A DNA stretch of 64,000 bases. Origin: Tricholomella constricta (taxonomy: Eukaryota; Basidiomycota; Agaricomycetes; Agaricales; Lyophyllaceae). The notes under the pieces were generated by a model. That model made no database searches. It was not told the origin of the DNA and worked only from the letters and a program-made list of their open reading frames with translations. The stretch spans positions 1 through 64,000 of the forward strand of contig JAACJP010000008.1 of NCBI GenBank assembly GCA_013368375.1. The letters run 5' to 3'. A program made the position numbers and the translations under genes. Below, piece by piece: positions 1 to 10,524 of the stretch (its first letter is position 1; the number at the start of each line of letters is the position of its first letter).

Positions 1-2043
1 ATTGATGCGGCTCGTCGTATTCAGATCATCAAAGAAATCCCGTTGAAGATGCTGGCTGAGGAGGGAGAGGAGGTTGTTGAAGCGGTCAAGGCAGAGAGAG
101 ATGCAGTTGTGAAGGCAAAGGAGGAGCAGGCAGAAGCCCTTGAGAACGCAAGCACCAGCTCGGAGCGAACTCCGCAAGATTATCACGAGTACGTCAGTCG
201 AGTTTGTATGGCTCTGTTGATTGACCAACTTGACTTTGTTGATCAGCGCCATTCAAGAGTTACCGACTGCTTTGAATGACCTACTGCAAGCCGCGTCGGA
301 AGCAACTGGCTGGGTCTTTCATTTGCTGGCTGCGGGTCCAAGTCCCATCTCAAACGGTGAAATCGCGAGCATCGAGTGCGTGTTTTCTTGTGATTTTCCT
401 ATTACTGACCCATCAACTCTTGTTGCACCTCGTAGGCAGTACTTCGGGCCTACGTCTACTGCCGGAAACACCTTCTCAGGGGCCCATCCAAGCTACAGAG
501 ATCATGTCGAGAAGCCATTCCTCAATCACGTCAAGGGAATTTTTCGTATGTGATGTTGTTATATTTCCATTGCCTTTCTAATTGTATTTTCGCAGCACAC
601 GATGTCCGTGTCTCAAGGGCCTTAAGAGCCTCCTCATCACTGCCCTCTATTGACCTCCATGGTCTCACCCCCATGGGTTCACCTTCAAGTCCAAAGCACG
701 CCGTCCCACTGCCGCCGCACGCCGTCCCACTGCCGCCATCAAACGCTAGCCAAACGGATGCGTCGATTACCGGTCACAATGAGTTTGATCTTGACGAATT
801 TATGTTGAACTGGGAGGTGCAGTACAATGAGCTTCCGGATATCTCCAGCCTCCTTTCGAGCACGACACCGTTACCATATGGTCTGCTGCCCCCGGCGACG
901 TATGGTCCGCTGCCCCTGGCGACAGCAGGTACCTCGCCCTCCTCGGACAGCCCTTCATCTACGCCGCCACCCTTTGCTCTACCAGCCTCCACTCCTGTAG
1001 CAGACTCAAGTGGCCCGCTTGCTCTGCCAGTCCCGAATATGGGTGTATTCATACCGCCGGCCCCCAATCTTCCCACTCAATTGGCTGCAAACGGACTCGA
1101 AATCACACCATATGCACCACCAGCCCCGACTCTGAGCCCGCTTCCCCCGCCAGACACGCGTGGAATCGTGCAGCCTGCCTTAAACATGCCAAGCCAGCCA
1201 GCCTCGATCACGACTACATCCGTACTGCCTTCCTTGAACACCCAACACCCCTCCCTCTCGAACACGTCGAACACGGGTACATGTGTTCCACTAGCCCCAA
1301 ATATGGTCCCACATGGACCTACCCAGCCAATGTCCCCATTCATGACCATACTCCCGAACACCACCACTCACCTGAACACCGCTCACCCCACTCACCCGAA
1401 CACCGCTCCCCCGACCACCACTCACCCGAACACCGCTCACCTGAACACCGCTCACCCGAACTACCTGAACACCGCTCCTCACCCGGACACCGCTCACCCG
1501 AACCACCTGAACACCGCTCCCCCGACCACCACTCACCCGAACACCGCCATATACCCGACCACCACTCACCCGAACACCGCCATTCACCCGAACACGACCA
1601 ACCTGAACACGCCACCTCAGGACTACACGGTTGCAGGGCCTGCAGCGATGACTCAGCTCGTCGACGAAGATGAGCCTCTCAGTACATCGGAGGAAGTTTT
1701 TACAAAGCGCCAGGCAGCAGCGCAGAAGCGTGCGGGGACCATGGCGCTTAAAAAGGCCATTGCTGAAGAGAAGAAGAAAGCTCTGGCTGCAAAGAAGAAG
1801 GGAACGGCGGCGGCTATAAGGAAGGCCTCAACTAAGGCCGTCACGAAATCAGCACCTCACGCGGTGCCCGAGAATGTTTCAGAGCGCCCCCGCCGCGCTG
1901 TGAAACCTCCACCGCGGGCTGATCGGAGCCCTTCCCCTCCTTCCAAAAAGTATGCGCTATCCTCCCTTTTGCATGTGACCGCCACTAATGTCATGCGCAA
2001 TCCAGGCAGAAAAAGTCATCTTGAGAGTACTGAAATTAAGTAG
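1..2043 (+). CDS. Unknown protein with Pro/Thr/His/Asn-rich repeat region, 5' end missing
   Basis: The reading frame enters from the left edge, so the start is outside the window. Four exons join in frame: 1-188, 247-375, 436-545 and 596-2043, with introns of 58, 60 and 50 nt. The visible 643 or so residues have an N-terminal Glu/Lys/Ala-rich helical stretch, then a region predicted to fold (around residues 63-145). A long low-complexity part follows, rich in Pro, Thr and Ser, in which a short unit like NTAHP or NTAPP recurs about 20 times (bases 1360-1615). The tail is basic and Lys/Ala-rich and ends with a PRRAVKPPPRADRSPSPPSKK-like segment of the kind seen in nuclear proteins. The folded part loosely resembles unknown proteins common in Agaricomycete genomes near mobile DNA. 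That likeness is from memory only. No function is proposed. Confidence 0.6.
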
Positions 2044-2108
2044 TTGATTTATGAATTAGCGTAGTGTCCTGTATCTAGAGTACTTATACTGATAATGCAA
2101 TTAACAAG

Positions 2109-2151
2109 GTCGCGAACGTCGCGAACCATGGTCGCGAACTTAGTCGCGAAC
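2109..2151. repeat. Four copies of GTCGCGAAC
   Basis: The 9-mer GTCGCGAAC occurs at 2109, 2118, 2131 and 2143, all in the same orientation, just after the stop codon of the first gene. The core TCGCGA is self-complementary. This may be a small cluster of protein-binding sites or a degenerate microsatellite; the sequence alone does not decide. Confidence 0.5.
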
Positions 2152-3799
2152 AAATTTTAAAAACTTCAAGAATGACTTAATCATGAATGTCTTGAGTGTT
2201 TCGGATTCACAAATGTCTTCAGCGTTTTCAGCGGAGAGGGGAAAATTGTATCGCATTGAAAATGGGCATGTTCGCATATATACCTGGCGTGACTTCACAA
2301 AAATAAACAAAGTCAGAAATGCCGAGTTAGCCGAGGCACTTCACGTGAGTCGGAACTGACTTAAAAAAACAACTAAGTCCCAAATTGAAGACCCGAGGGC
2401 GCACATCAAGGGCGTCTGTCTTGGCATCGTGAAGCACAGTGACAACACGGTGCAGGAAGCTGCCAGCAACAGCGATCAGAATGGTGGCCGCTTCTGGCAG
2501 GCACGAACAGAACCCAAGCCCAGGCCAGCGCCCAAAATGGACCCAAAATGGACCGGCAATCTGATGCCGAGCAGTACCCGGTTTGCAAAGCTCAGTCGAC
2601 TGGACTTTGCAAAGTTCAGTCGACTGGAGCATACAGTCAGTTTTGCAAAGCTATTTCACTGTGTGTTACAGTCTGTTTTTGCAAAGTTATTACAGTGTTG
2701 CCTGGCGTTTCTTGACCACTCTCCACCACTACCTCAGCCGCTTTCCTCTTTCGCGCCCTCACCCCACCGGCAGGCCATGGGGATGTCGTGGCGCGGATAA
2801 ATACTCGAATAAGGGACGTTGACCGGGTAGACTTCGAAGCTGCCTAAGTCCTCATCCTCCTCTCTCATCATCGCCGTCGCCGTTGTTGTTCGCCACTTCT
2901 CCGGGACTTTTCGTGCATGGAAGTGATTGGGTTGTTGTATAATTGGGGACAAGGTTCGTCGTCATCGTCGCTGCTCACTGTTCGACCATGTAGCTGACCA
3001 CCTTCTACCTTGTACTAGTAGATTACGGCTCGTAGGAGTCGTTCTATGAAAGGTATCTCGGGGCACTTTGGTACTATCACTAGCTCAGGCTGTGTGTGAT
3101 GCAATGGTCTCGATGTTCGCCTTCTCGTCCTCAAGCCTCCCCGCCATCCCGCCTTTATATTTTTGCATTGGGCTTGGAGGGGAGGACGCTCGTTGCTCTT
3201 GTGAGCTCGGAGGTTAGTTGCAGCTTATATCGCTTGAAATTCGTAGCTGATCATCGTCATCATCTTCTAGCTTGGGTTATCATTTGGATATGTAGTATAG
3301 GACGGGTGTAAATGGCGGTATCTAGAGTTATCGGGCGGTGATTCTAAGCCGTCCTCCGTTCCTATATGGCGAGGTGATACCCTGATAGAGGTTCGTAACT
3401 CTGTATCTCCCCTCGTGTTCTTGTCTGATCTTCACGCTCGCTTTCATAGATGTCTCTGTTTCGCGTAGTATAGGATCAGTGAAGTCGTGTGTTCATGGAG
3501 ACGACGGTGTTCGAATTTGTACGTCTATCTTCATCATTTACTTGTTTACATAGCTTACCCTCACACCGCCATTCAGCCCACGTGCATTAACCCACCACCT
3601 AGCTGCAGGGAACGATTGGAGGCCGACGGGCTTCCACCGTGCATACCTCTCTGAGCCCAGGTGTTTATCAGGCTGGTCCTGGTATCGGGCGCGTTTTCGT
3701 GGCTTTCGACATCGCTGTCTTCAAATTTCCTTCTTCGTCTTCGAGGATCTCCGATCAGTAATGCTTGCAGTCTGCGCAGGATTTGCTTCCGTTCCTGCA
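2152..3799. other. Intergenic stretch, no gene recognised
   Basis: Only short open frames without recognisable motifs are present on either strand. Between 2583 and 2700 there are imperfect repeats of GCAAAG followed by CAGTCGACTGG. Pyrimidine-rich tracts lie around 2840-2900 and 3100-3250. I see no RNA gene and no coherent set of exons. Confidence 0.5.
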
Positions 3800-4605
3800 A
3801 TACCGGCGTGCGCCCTCCTGCGTACACATATACCCGCGAAGTTCGATAACGTATCATTCAATTGGGCGTTGGATGATTTCTTCTCAGCTATTGCACCACC
3901 TGCCGTGACAATTGAACCAGTCTCCAGTCTCTCGGGATTTGCATTGTTCCCGACTTACCGGCGTGCGCCCTCCTGTGCATAAATATACCCGCGAACCTCC
4001 ACCTTGGCGCATTCGCTTCAACCGCTTCCATTCTCTACCATCCAATTGGGCGTTGGGTGTTACTTTTAGAATCGACAACAACCGCCGTGCGCCCTCCTGT
4101 GTACAAGTATACCCGCGAAGCTTCATATTGGCGCATTCGTTTCGACCGCTTCCATTCTCTACCATCCAATTGGGCGTTGGGTGTTACTTTTAGAATCGAC
4201 AACCACCGGCGTGCGCCCTCCTGTGTACAAGTATACCCGCGAAGCCTCATATTGGCGCATTCGTTTCGACCGCTTCAATTCTCTACCATCCAATTGGGCG
4301 TTGGGTGTTTCTTTGGAATCGACAAATACCGGCGTGCGCCCTCCTGTGTACAAGTATACCCGCGAAGCTCTACCTTGGCGCATTCGTTTCAACCGCTTCA
4401 AATTCTCTACCATCCAATTGGGCGTTGGGTGTTTCTTTCAGAATCGACAACCACCGGCGTGCGCCCTCCTGTGTACAAGTATACCCGCGAAGCCTCATAT
4501 TGGCGCATTCGTTTCGACCGCTTCAATTCTCTACCATCCAATTGGGCGTTGGGTGTTTCTTTGGAATCGACAAATACCGGCGTGCGCCCTCCTGTGCATA
4601 GATAT
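3800..4605. repeat. Minisatellite of about 124 bp, seven copies
   Basis: A unit containing GCGTGCGCCCTCCTGTG, then TATACCCGCGAAG, then a segment with CATCCAATTGGGCGTTGGGTG, recurs with starts near 3804, 3960, 4085, 4208, 4332, 4458 and 4580. The spacing is 121-126 bp apart from the first, more diverged copy (156 bp). The middle copies differ by only a few bases. Because 124 is not a multiple of three, the open frames that cross the array change frame between units, which argues against a protein-coding role. Confidence 0.85.
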
Positions 4606-5054
4606 CCGTGAACTGCGTGCGTCCATATACATACATACCTTAGAAACCTCTTGACTTTCGCTATCCCGTTGTTCAATTAGAGGCGGCGGGCGTTTTTCTT
4701 AGACATAACTATTACCTTGGATATCATCTTGACTCTTCCTGTCGTAGGTTAGACAATAATACTTCTGTACACGATTTATCTTGAAACAAAAGTCCTACGT
4801 CACGTTTGACACCCACCGGTTGAAGGTTGAACGCTGAATTATATGTTCATCTGCTCTCCGCAGGCATAGTGGGTTTGCAGGCAACTTCCTTCCATGACTG
4901 CGTAATTGAATTAGTATTAGTTATGTGATTGTTGTACAACTGATTTCGATGCAAGCTTCGCAGGAGGCTTGCGAGAGATGTACGCAGGCAGAAATATTAT
5001 TGCCCCCTTCCTTCCAGACTATGCTCTCACTTTTGAAGGCTAAGTTGTAGGAAA
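4606..5054. other. Intergenic stretch
   Basis: AT-rich DNA between the minisatellite and the 3' end of the acyltransferase gene. Nothing recognisable beyond a likely 3' untranslated region of the minus-strand gene at its right end. Confidence 0.5.
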
Positions 5055-6087
5055 TTATGCACGATTGGAAGGAATAGCAGCCTGGCAGGGCTGAGGAATG
5101 GTGATTACCATCCCACCCCCGAGGCCACGGCGATGCCATGCATTCACTAAGAATAAGATCATAAACACATCACGTCGACGGATAACAGTGAAAACATGAC
5201 TCACCCATAAGTTGGGCCCATAAGAAGAGGATGGAATAGACCCATAGCCTCCCAAAGAGGCCCCCCACGCGACGCCCGGTGACTTTTCTCCATACCCGCT
5301 CAAGTACCAAAATCGGGCCCTGCATCGTGAAGAAAAGGGACACGGTGTGATCGAACCCTCTTCCCATAGAGTACATCGCACATTCATGGAATAGCCCCGA
5401 GGCGATGAAGGTACCAAAAAGCATGCCGAGGTCCCCAGCGAGCCATTTACCAGGATAGCCCCCAAGGACAAGGAAAGTTTGTCGGAGGAGCTGGTGCCAG
5501 TGTTTCGACCACAGGGCATGCATCGAGTCGGCACACCATGGATGGTCGGTCACGGGCGGCCAAGAACTCGGAGAGCTGTCGAAACAGCCAACCGCGATGA
5601 GGGTTACGAGGTCGTATACCATCCCAAAGCCTGACAGGATGGCTGAGCCGGTCAGCATATGGATGAGGGTAGACACCGTGTACCGCCAGAAAGGCTGAAG
5701 ATCCGGGTAGAACATGCTTCCCCCCATTGGTGAGCCAACGCCTGGAAACAGCTTGATGGCAGATTCTAGAAAATCTACTAGTAGGCAGTTCTGAATGAAG
5801 GACACCAGAGTAGCCTGCAGGAACTTGTCTCGCTCTAGAGGTCTTGTAGGCTTTGGAATATGGACACCCCGTCCAAACTTCCACTGTAGGCCGCGGAGTG
5901 TGTGCATAAGTTCTATCGCGTCATAAAGTCCCGACGGGATGTAATGGTTTCCTCGTCGAACAGCGGGGTGGATTTGGCCATTTGCCACTCCTTTGCCTTT
6001 GACTTTCATCTCACCTGGCCGCGTTTCTCCAACTTTCAGCATGCCTTCTTTATTGAAGGCATACTCCACTGATTTCGCGATGGTCAC
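5055..6087 (-). CDS. Wax synthase-like membrane acyltransferase (MBOAT-type), 5' end unresolved
   Basis: Two minus-strand exons are clear: about 6087 down to 5205, then 5146-5055, joined across a 58-nt GT-AG intron (5147-5204). The product has several hydrophobic segments and the two family signatures in order: a SMHALWSKHWHQLLR segment mid-protein and a GLFHECAMYS segment whose His is the expected catalytic residue. It ends with a WHRRGLGGG-like tail. This matches the fungal wax synthase/MBOAT family, which transfers acyl or acetyl groups to hydroxyl acceptors in the endoplasmic reticulum; several fungal members decorate terpenoids. The frame stays open a little upstream of 6087 and one or more N-terminal exons are expected between 6100 and 6720, but I could not place them. 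The substrate cannot be inferred. Confidence 0.75.
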
Positions 6088-6108
6088 CGCAGCAAGCAGA
6101 CCTTGGAA

Positions 6109-6945
6109 GTAGGGTCGTAATTCAGCTTACATCCAATCTGTAAGCGCTGCTCACATTGGCCCCAGTACACGTTGAGCTCTGGTATAGTCCATACAAAGCG
6201 GTAGGCTGCCGCCACAATACCACACAGTGATGGGTAGGTAATAGATCGCTGTGGCCTACGGCACATGTAGGTTACCTACTCGAAGAGATGCTCGTGTACC
6301 CGGGTGATGTCATTCACCTCTTTTCTGGAAACTCGCCGACACCGAGTCGACGCCCACTTCCCTTACTTCCGTCAAGTCCACAGTGTAGCAAGGGGGTGAT
6401 GCGCTGCGAGGTCTAGAAGAGCAGATACGGGACATCGAAAGGTGAAAGGCGACGCGACGGGCAGGAAGACCAGTTTGATTTTCCTAGCGCAGGTGCATGG
6501 GCGCGATAGCTATTGACCTGAGCAGTGTTCCATTTCTCATCGCCAAAGGCAGAAGCGCATTCCATCGGTAGCCAGTCGGCATCGCCCTCCTCATGGCTCG
6601 CCGCGTTTCGCCACATGTCGTCATAGACATCTATCGACCTGTCGTCGGGCCAGGGGGCAATGATAGGGTTCGACGAAAGCAGCAGATTCAGAACAGCAGA
6701 AGAACAGTGTGTCATGTCGAGCCTGGGTGAGTGGAAAATTGGATGAATACACCATCTGATTTATAGGCGTTCGATCAGGTCATCATTGATTGTGGACATT
6801 ATACACGCAAAAATCCACCGGAGATGCTTGGAATGTGCTCGCCGAGGAATCAAGCTTTAACGAGCAACCGTGTCGGAGGAAACTAACGGAGTGTTGAGAA
6901 TTATGCAGGTGCATGTCGGGGCAAAGGTTCGACCATAAGCCAGGG
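6109..6945. other. Upstream region of the acyltransferase, probable unresolved 5' exons
   Basis: Short minus-strand open frames lie at 6084-6266 and 6413-6715, and a hydrophobic run around 6440-6500 could belong to the first membrane segment of the acyltransferase. No consistent splice chain was found. Nothing else is recognised before the tRNA gene. Confidence 0.35.
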
Positions 6946-7029
6946 TCGGGTATGGTGTAACGGCTAACATTGCCGCCTCTCATACGATCAGATACGCGGC
7001 AGCTCGGGGTTCGATTCCCCGTACCCGAA
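6946..7029 (+). tRNA. tRNA-Glu(CTC) with a 12-nt intron
   Basis: The acceptor arm TCGGGTA pairs perfectly with TACCCGA at 7022-7028, followed by discriminator A. The D arm and the T arm (GGTTCGATTCC, the internal B box) are intact. The anticodon stem is GCCGC/GCGGC around loop CTCTCA, then 12 nt (TACGATCAGATA), then C. This places a canonical nuclear tRNA intron between positions 37 and 38 and gives anticodon CTC. A run of five T at 7030-7034 is the expected Pol III terminator. A near-identical gene lies on the opposite strand at 10303-10386. Confidence 0.95.
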
Positions 7030-7034
7030 TTTTT
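7030..7034 (+). terminator. Pol III T-run terminator
   Basis: TTTTT directly follows the discriminator base of the tRNA-Glu gene. Confidence 0.8.
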
Positions 7035-7141
7035 ATTTATTTTTGGAGGAGTAGCAGCAGGAGGTACGGTGCATTATCAGGGTATAGCGTATGGGGGTAT
7101 CTCGAGTGCGTGTCTGTGCCTCCAGCCTGCTCCCGATGTCG

Positions 7142-7659
7142 TTAACCCCACGCTGCGGTTGTGCTGTGCGAGGGTGTGAGGAGGGAATGGAGAGGGGAGA
7201 GGAGCACGGACCTGTAATTGACGATGAGATGTCCTTCGGTGGAAAAGGACTGTCGGGCAAACGGGGTCAGCGAGATAGAGAGGGGGGGAGTGTGGACGCA
7301 CCTTGAAGAGATTGGAGACGGTGTCGTCCGGGGCAGGGGAAAAGGCGAGGTTGACGTAGGTGAACTGGGGTGGAGTTAGCACTGGAGCGGGGAGGTGGAG
7401 AAGCAGCATACAAGGGGCTCTCCGGCGTGCCAGCCAAGTTCCTTGCGTAGGAACTGGATAACGGCCTGGAAACGATTGGAAGAGGTGATTTTGTAAAAGT
7501 TCTGCTTCATGATGGGGGCATTGCCGACAGCCTTGAAGCGGACGATGACTGGGGGATGGTGAGCGGTTGGCGGGGGAGAGAGCAGGGGGTACCTTTTGAG
7601 GGATCACGCTGCTTGTAGGTGTCGAGAGCCTTGATGGCCTCGGAGTGCTCGAGGGCCAT
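7142..7659 (-). CDS. atg12: Autophagy ubiquitin-like protein ATG12
   Basis: Five minus-strand exons join in frame to 108 residues: 7593-7659, 7412-7548, 7302-7364, 7212-7249 and 7142-7163, with four introns of 44-52 nt. The family core is unmistakable: VRFKAVGNAPIMKQNFYKIT, then FLRKELGW, then NLAFSPAPDDTVSNLFK, then EGHLIVNYS. The protein ends ...AAWG with the C-terminal glycine exposed, as expected for ATG12, which is activated by ATG7, passed to ATG10 and joined to a lysine of ATG5. The conjugate with ATG16 drives ATG8 lipidation in autophagosome formation. The start at 7659 gives the normal short N-terminus; an in-frame upstream codon near 7740 would overlap the opposite gene and is less likely. 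The 22-nt last exon encodes the conjugation tail. Confidence 0.96.
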
Positions 7660-7732
7660 GGGGGAAGACTTGGAAGAGTATGACGTCAACAATGGCAAAC
7701 AGTGGGCAACACGCAGCCTGGTCATCGCATCC
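7660..7732. promoter_or_regulatory. 73-bp divergent promoter between ATG12 and SNF1 beta
   Basis: The two start codons face away from each other with only 73 bp between them, so both transcripts must share core promoter DNA and their 5' leaders probably overlap. The interval contains TGACGTCA (7681-7688 region), a perfect CRE/ATF-type palindrome. Confidence 0.6.
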
Positions 7733-9754
7733 ATGGGCAACGCCTCGTCGCATGCGAGCGGACAGCGGCCTGCAACGATCAGCCCCCGACCGCGTCAGGC
7801 ATCGACGTCACCGTCATCGGACAATCCACACTCATCGTTGCGGCTAAGAAAAAGGTCGCTGGAGTTGCCCGATTTCGCATCGCTCAACCTGTCCTCCACC
7901 CGCGGCAGGCAGCACTCGATCCCGCCCAAGTCCGCTTCGATCCCCATTCCCCCAGCCCCATATCCTGCTATAGCAATCCCAGGCGAGGCCGGCCGCACGC
8001 GCGCCCCGATCACCCTGCCGTCCAATGCCGATGTCCAGCTCCTCGCCGCACACGAGCCGTCCACTCATCAGCCCTTTCCGCCGCCCTCCCGCAACACCCG
8101 CTCTGCCCAGCGTCGCCAGGCCCAACAGCAGCAGCGCATCCAGGAGCTCTACAACCAGTCCCAGGCTCCTGCTCCCTCGCCGCCCCACCCACCCGTCTTT
8201 GTCCCAGAGACTGTCCACTCCACAATTCCCATTGCCCTGACCCAGGCCGTCTACGATGTCGCTCCTCCCGTCCCAGAACCTGTCCCCGTCATCATCACCT
8301 GGCGCGGCGGAGGTAAATCTGTCTTTCTCGCCCGTGCAGGCGACGACGATTGGAAGGGCCGTCTCGCCATGACCCAAGAGTCCGTGCCCAACCTTATCTA
8401 TCTTTCTTATCAACTCTAATAATATCACAGATCACCCACCTCTTCCGTCTATCACGCCACCGTCTCTCTTCCCCCAGGCACTCACCACATCCGTTTCCTC
8501 ATCGACGACCTCTGGCGCGTCGCCGACGATCTTCCCACCGCAGTCGACGATCAAGGCTCCCTTGCAAACTACGTCGCCGTCCCCATCACCTACTCTCCCC
8601 CCGCTCCAATCAACGTCCCCGCTTCCCCACCCGCCACCTCCGCCCTCTCCAAACCCAAACCCGGCCAAAGCTTTTGGAGCGCCGCCTCCTCCACCGATGA
8701 CGAGTCCCAGGACGCCGCAGAGACCCCGTCTTCACCCCAACAGCCCTCACAAGCCAAACAACACTCCCATCACCATCATCACCACCATCACGTGCCCTGC
8801 TGGACTACCGTCCTTCCCCCAGAGCTCATCGAGGCCGCGCGCGAGGAGGAGGCGTACCTCGCTGCCTCCGAGCCGCAGCAAGGACAAGGGCACCACCGCG
8901 TCCAGGGCTTCGTCCCCGCCCCAAACATCCCGCCGGCCCCGGGACTCCCACGCCACCTCGATAAGCTGATTCTGAACTCGCGCGCCGTCACGGGGGGCGC
9001 GGGGGGCGCGGTCATTGGGGCTCCCCCAGGTGGAAGCAGTGGGGGCGCGGGCAGGAGGAGCGGGAGGGAGGCGACCGGGAGGTATGGGGCCCAGACGGGC
9101 GCCAGTAATAGTGTTGGCGGAAGAAGTAAGGGGCGCGAGAGGGAGAGGAAGGAAAAGGAGAGGGAACGTGATCGGGACAGGGAGAGGGATGACAGGAGAA
9201 GAGATAGGGAACGTGACAGACGGGGAAACCCCCCGCCTCCACCACCCCCCAGCGAAGCCGGCACCCTCGACATCGACACCACCCCTGAAGTCGAGGTCAC
9301 CGCGCCCCCGCCTGAAAATCTTTCCGCCTCCACAAGCCCCGTCATTTCCGCCCCTCCCTCGCCCGTTCCCGGCGAAGCCTCCACTCCCGTCCCCGCGCAC
9401 TTTATCCCCTCCTTCCTCCCCACCACGCCCCCGCCCATTAGCATCACTCCCACTCCCACTTCCATTGCGGCTGCGGCTGCAGCTGCTGGATCTACCCCTA
9501 CTGCGTCCACCACCCCCGTGCCTGTATCCAACCTTGTGCCCTCCACCTCTGCCCCAGGCTCGCGCCCGCTCACGCTAAGCCTAGAAGCGAACACCCCCGC
9601 ACTGACGGACGACGCGAGTGTGCTGCCTGTGCCGTCGCATGTCGTGCTGCATCATCTGTCGACGAGCGCTATACGGAATGGGGTGCTGGCGGTCGGGAAC
9701 ACGACAAGGTATAGGAAGAAGTATCTGACTACCATCTATTATAAGCCCACTTAG
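7733..9754 (+). CDS. SNF1/AMPK beta subunit (Gal83/Sip type)
   Basis: Two exons, 7733-8379 and 8431-9754, with a 51-nt intron, give 656 residues. The protein begins MGNASS, an N-myristoylation signal typical of AMPK beta subunits. A glycogen-binding CBM48 domain lies at about residues 184-265 (WRGGGKSVFLARAGDDDWKG, then PPGTHHIRFLIDD). The C-terminal ASC domain, which binds the kinase and gamma subunits, is present in two parts: residues about 337-398 (LPPELIEAAREEEAYL to LPRHLDKLILN) and 609-656 (PVPSHVVLHHLSTSAIRNG to TRYRKKYLTTIYYKPT). Between them is a low-complexity insert of about 210 residues with an Arg/Glu/Asp run. The subunit scaffolds the energy-sensing kinase and directs its location. 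It is divergently paired with ATG12. Confidence 0.93.
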
Positions 9755-10302
9755 GCGGGAGGAGTTGTGCGTGCGGTGTGTTTTTCGTCCCGTCTTTCTC
9801 TTTCTTCCTTTTATCTTCGCTCTTGTTGTTCCTTTATACATTTTGAGAGGAGACTTGAAAAGAGTCGTCTTCACGTCTCCAATTTTTTGTGTTCACGCGG
9901 GGCCGCTGATACAGGCTCCCGCCCTCCCATCCGCCGTCCCTCCCTCCCTCCTTCCCCCCCCCCCCTTATATACTGATCGATCTACGATACTATACATGCG
10001 TCTTTGCTTGATTACCCTTTTCTTTCTTTCTCGCATGCTTTTCTTCTTCTCAAAGAGTCTGAGTGCGTTGGTGTTGTGTTACTACTTACTACTACTACCC
10101 CCCTTGTGGCTGGAATGCATTGATGGCTGAATTAGACTTACTTTTTTCTTCTTTTTTTGTTTTTGAGTGGCGTATTGGCTCGCGAGGCTTTTATAAACTG
10201 GTAAGGTGTAGCTTCGAATTCTCTGTGTTTTTGCTTCTTTTCCTCGGCGAGAGAGCGAGTTGAGCAAAACAACAAAAATGATGCTTAACAATGGCTGGAA
10301 AA
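9755..10302. other. 3' region of the SNF1 beta gene
   Basis: Pyrimidine-rich DNA (TTCTT and CCCTCC tracts, a C run at about 9956-9964) that fits a 3' untranslated region and spacer. No gene is seen before the tRNA on the other strand. Confidence 0.5.
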
Positions 10303-10386
10303 TTCGGGTACGGGGAATCGAACCCCGAGCTGCCGCGACCGTAGAAGGATGAGAGGCGGCAATGTTAGCCGTTACACCATACCCGA
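10303..10386 (-). tRNA. tRNA-Glu(CTC) with a 12-nt intron, second copy
   Basis: Read on the minus strand, this copy has the same acceptor arm (TCGGGTA/TACCCGA), D arm, anticodon stem GCCGC/GCGGC and T arm as the gene at 6946-7029. Only the 12-nt intron sequence differs (TCCTTCTACGGT), again between positions 37 and 38. A run of four T follows on the minus strand. Two intact copies face each other around the ATG12/SNF1 beta pair. Confidence 0.95.
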
Positions 10387-10524
10387 CTGCTAGTTTCTTG
10401 TTCTATTCATCAATAAGATGATCGGGCCGATATTGCGGATGTTTGGCGAAAGTCATACAGTGTAACATATAGACCGATCTCATCAACGATTTCAGGGGGG
10501 CACTGATTCCCGTCGCCGCATCCC

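Noticed and set aside
1360..1615. Antisense Gly/Val/Ser/Arg-rich frames over the NTAHP repeat
   Set aside because: By-products of the repetitive codons of the plus-strand gene.
3912..4676. Proteins of up to 184 codons across the minisatellite
   Set aside because: The unit length is not a multiple of three, so the frame shifts from unit to unit.
8747..9594. Long Gly/Val-rich and Ser/Leu-rich frames antisense to the SNF1 beta gene
   Set aside because: They mirror the Pro/Ala/Thr-rich insert; the plus strand carries the conserved domains.
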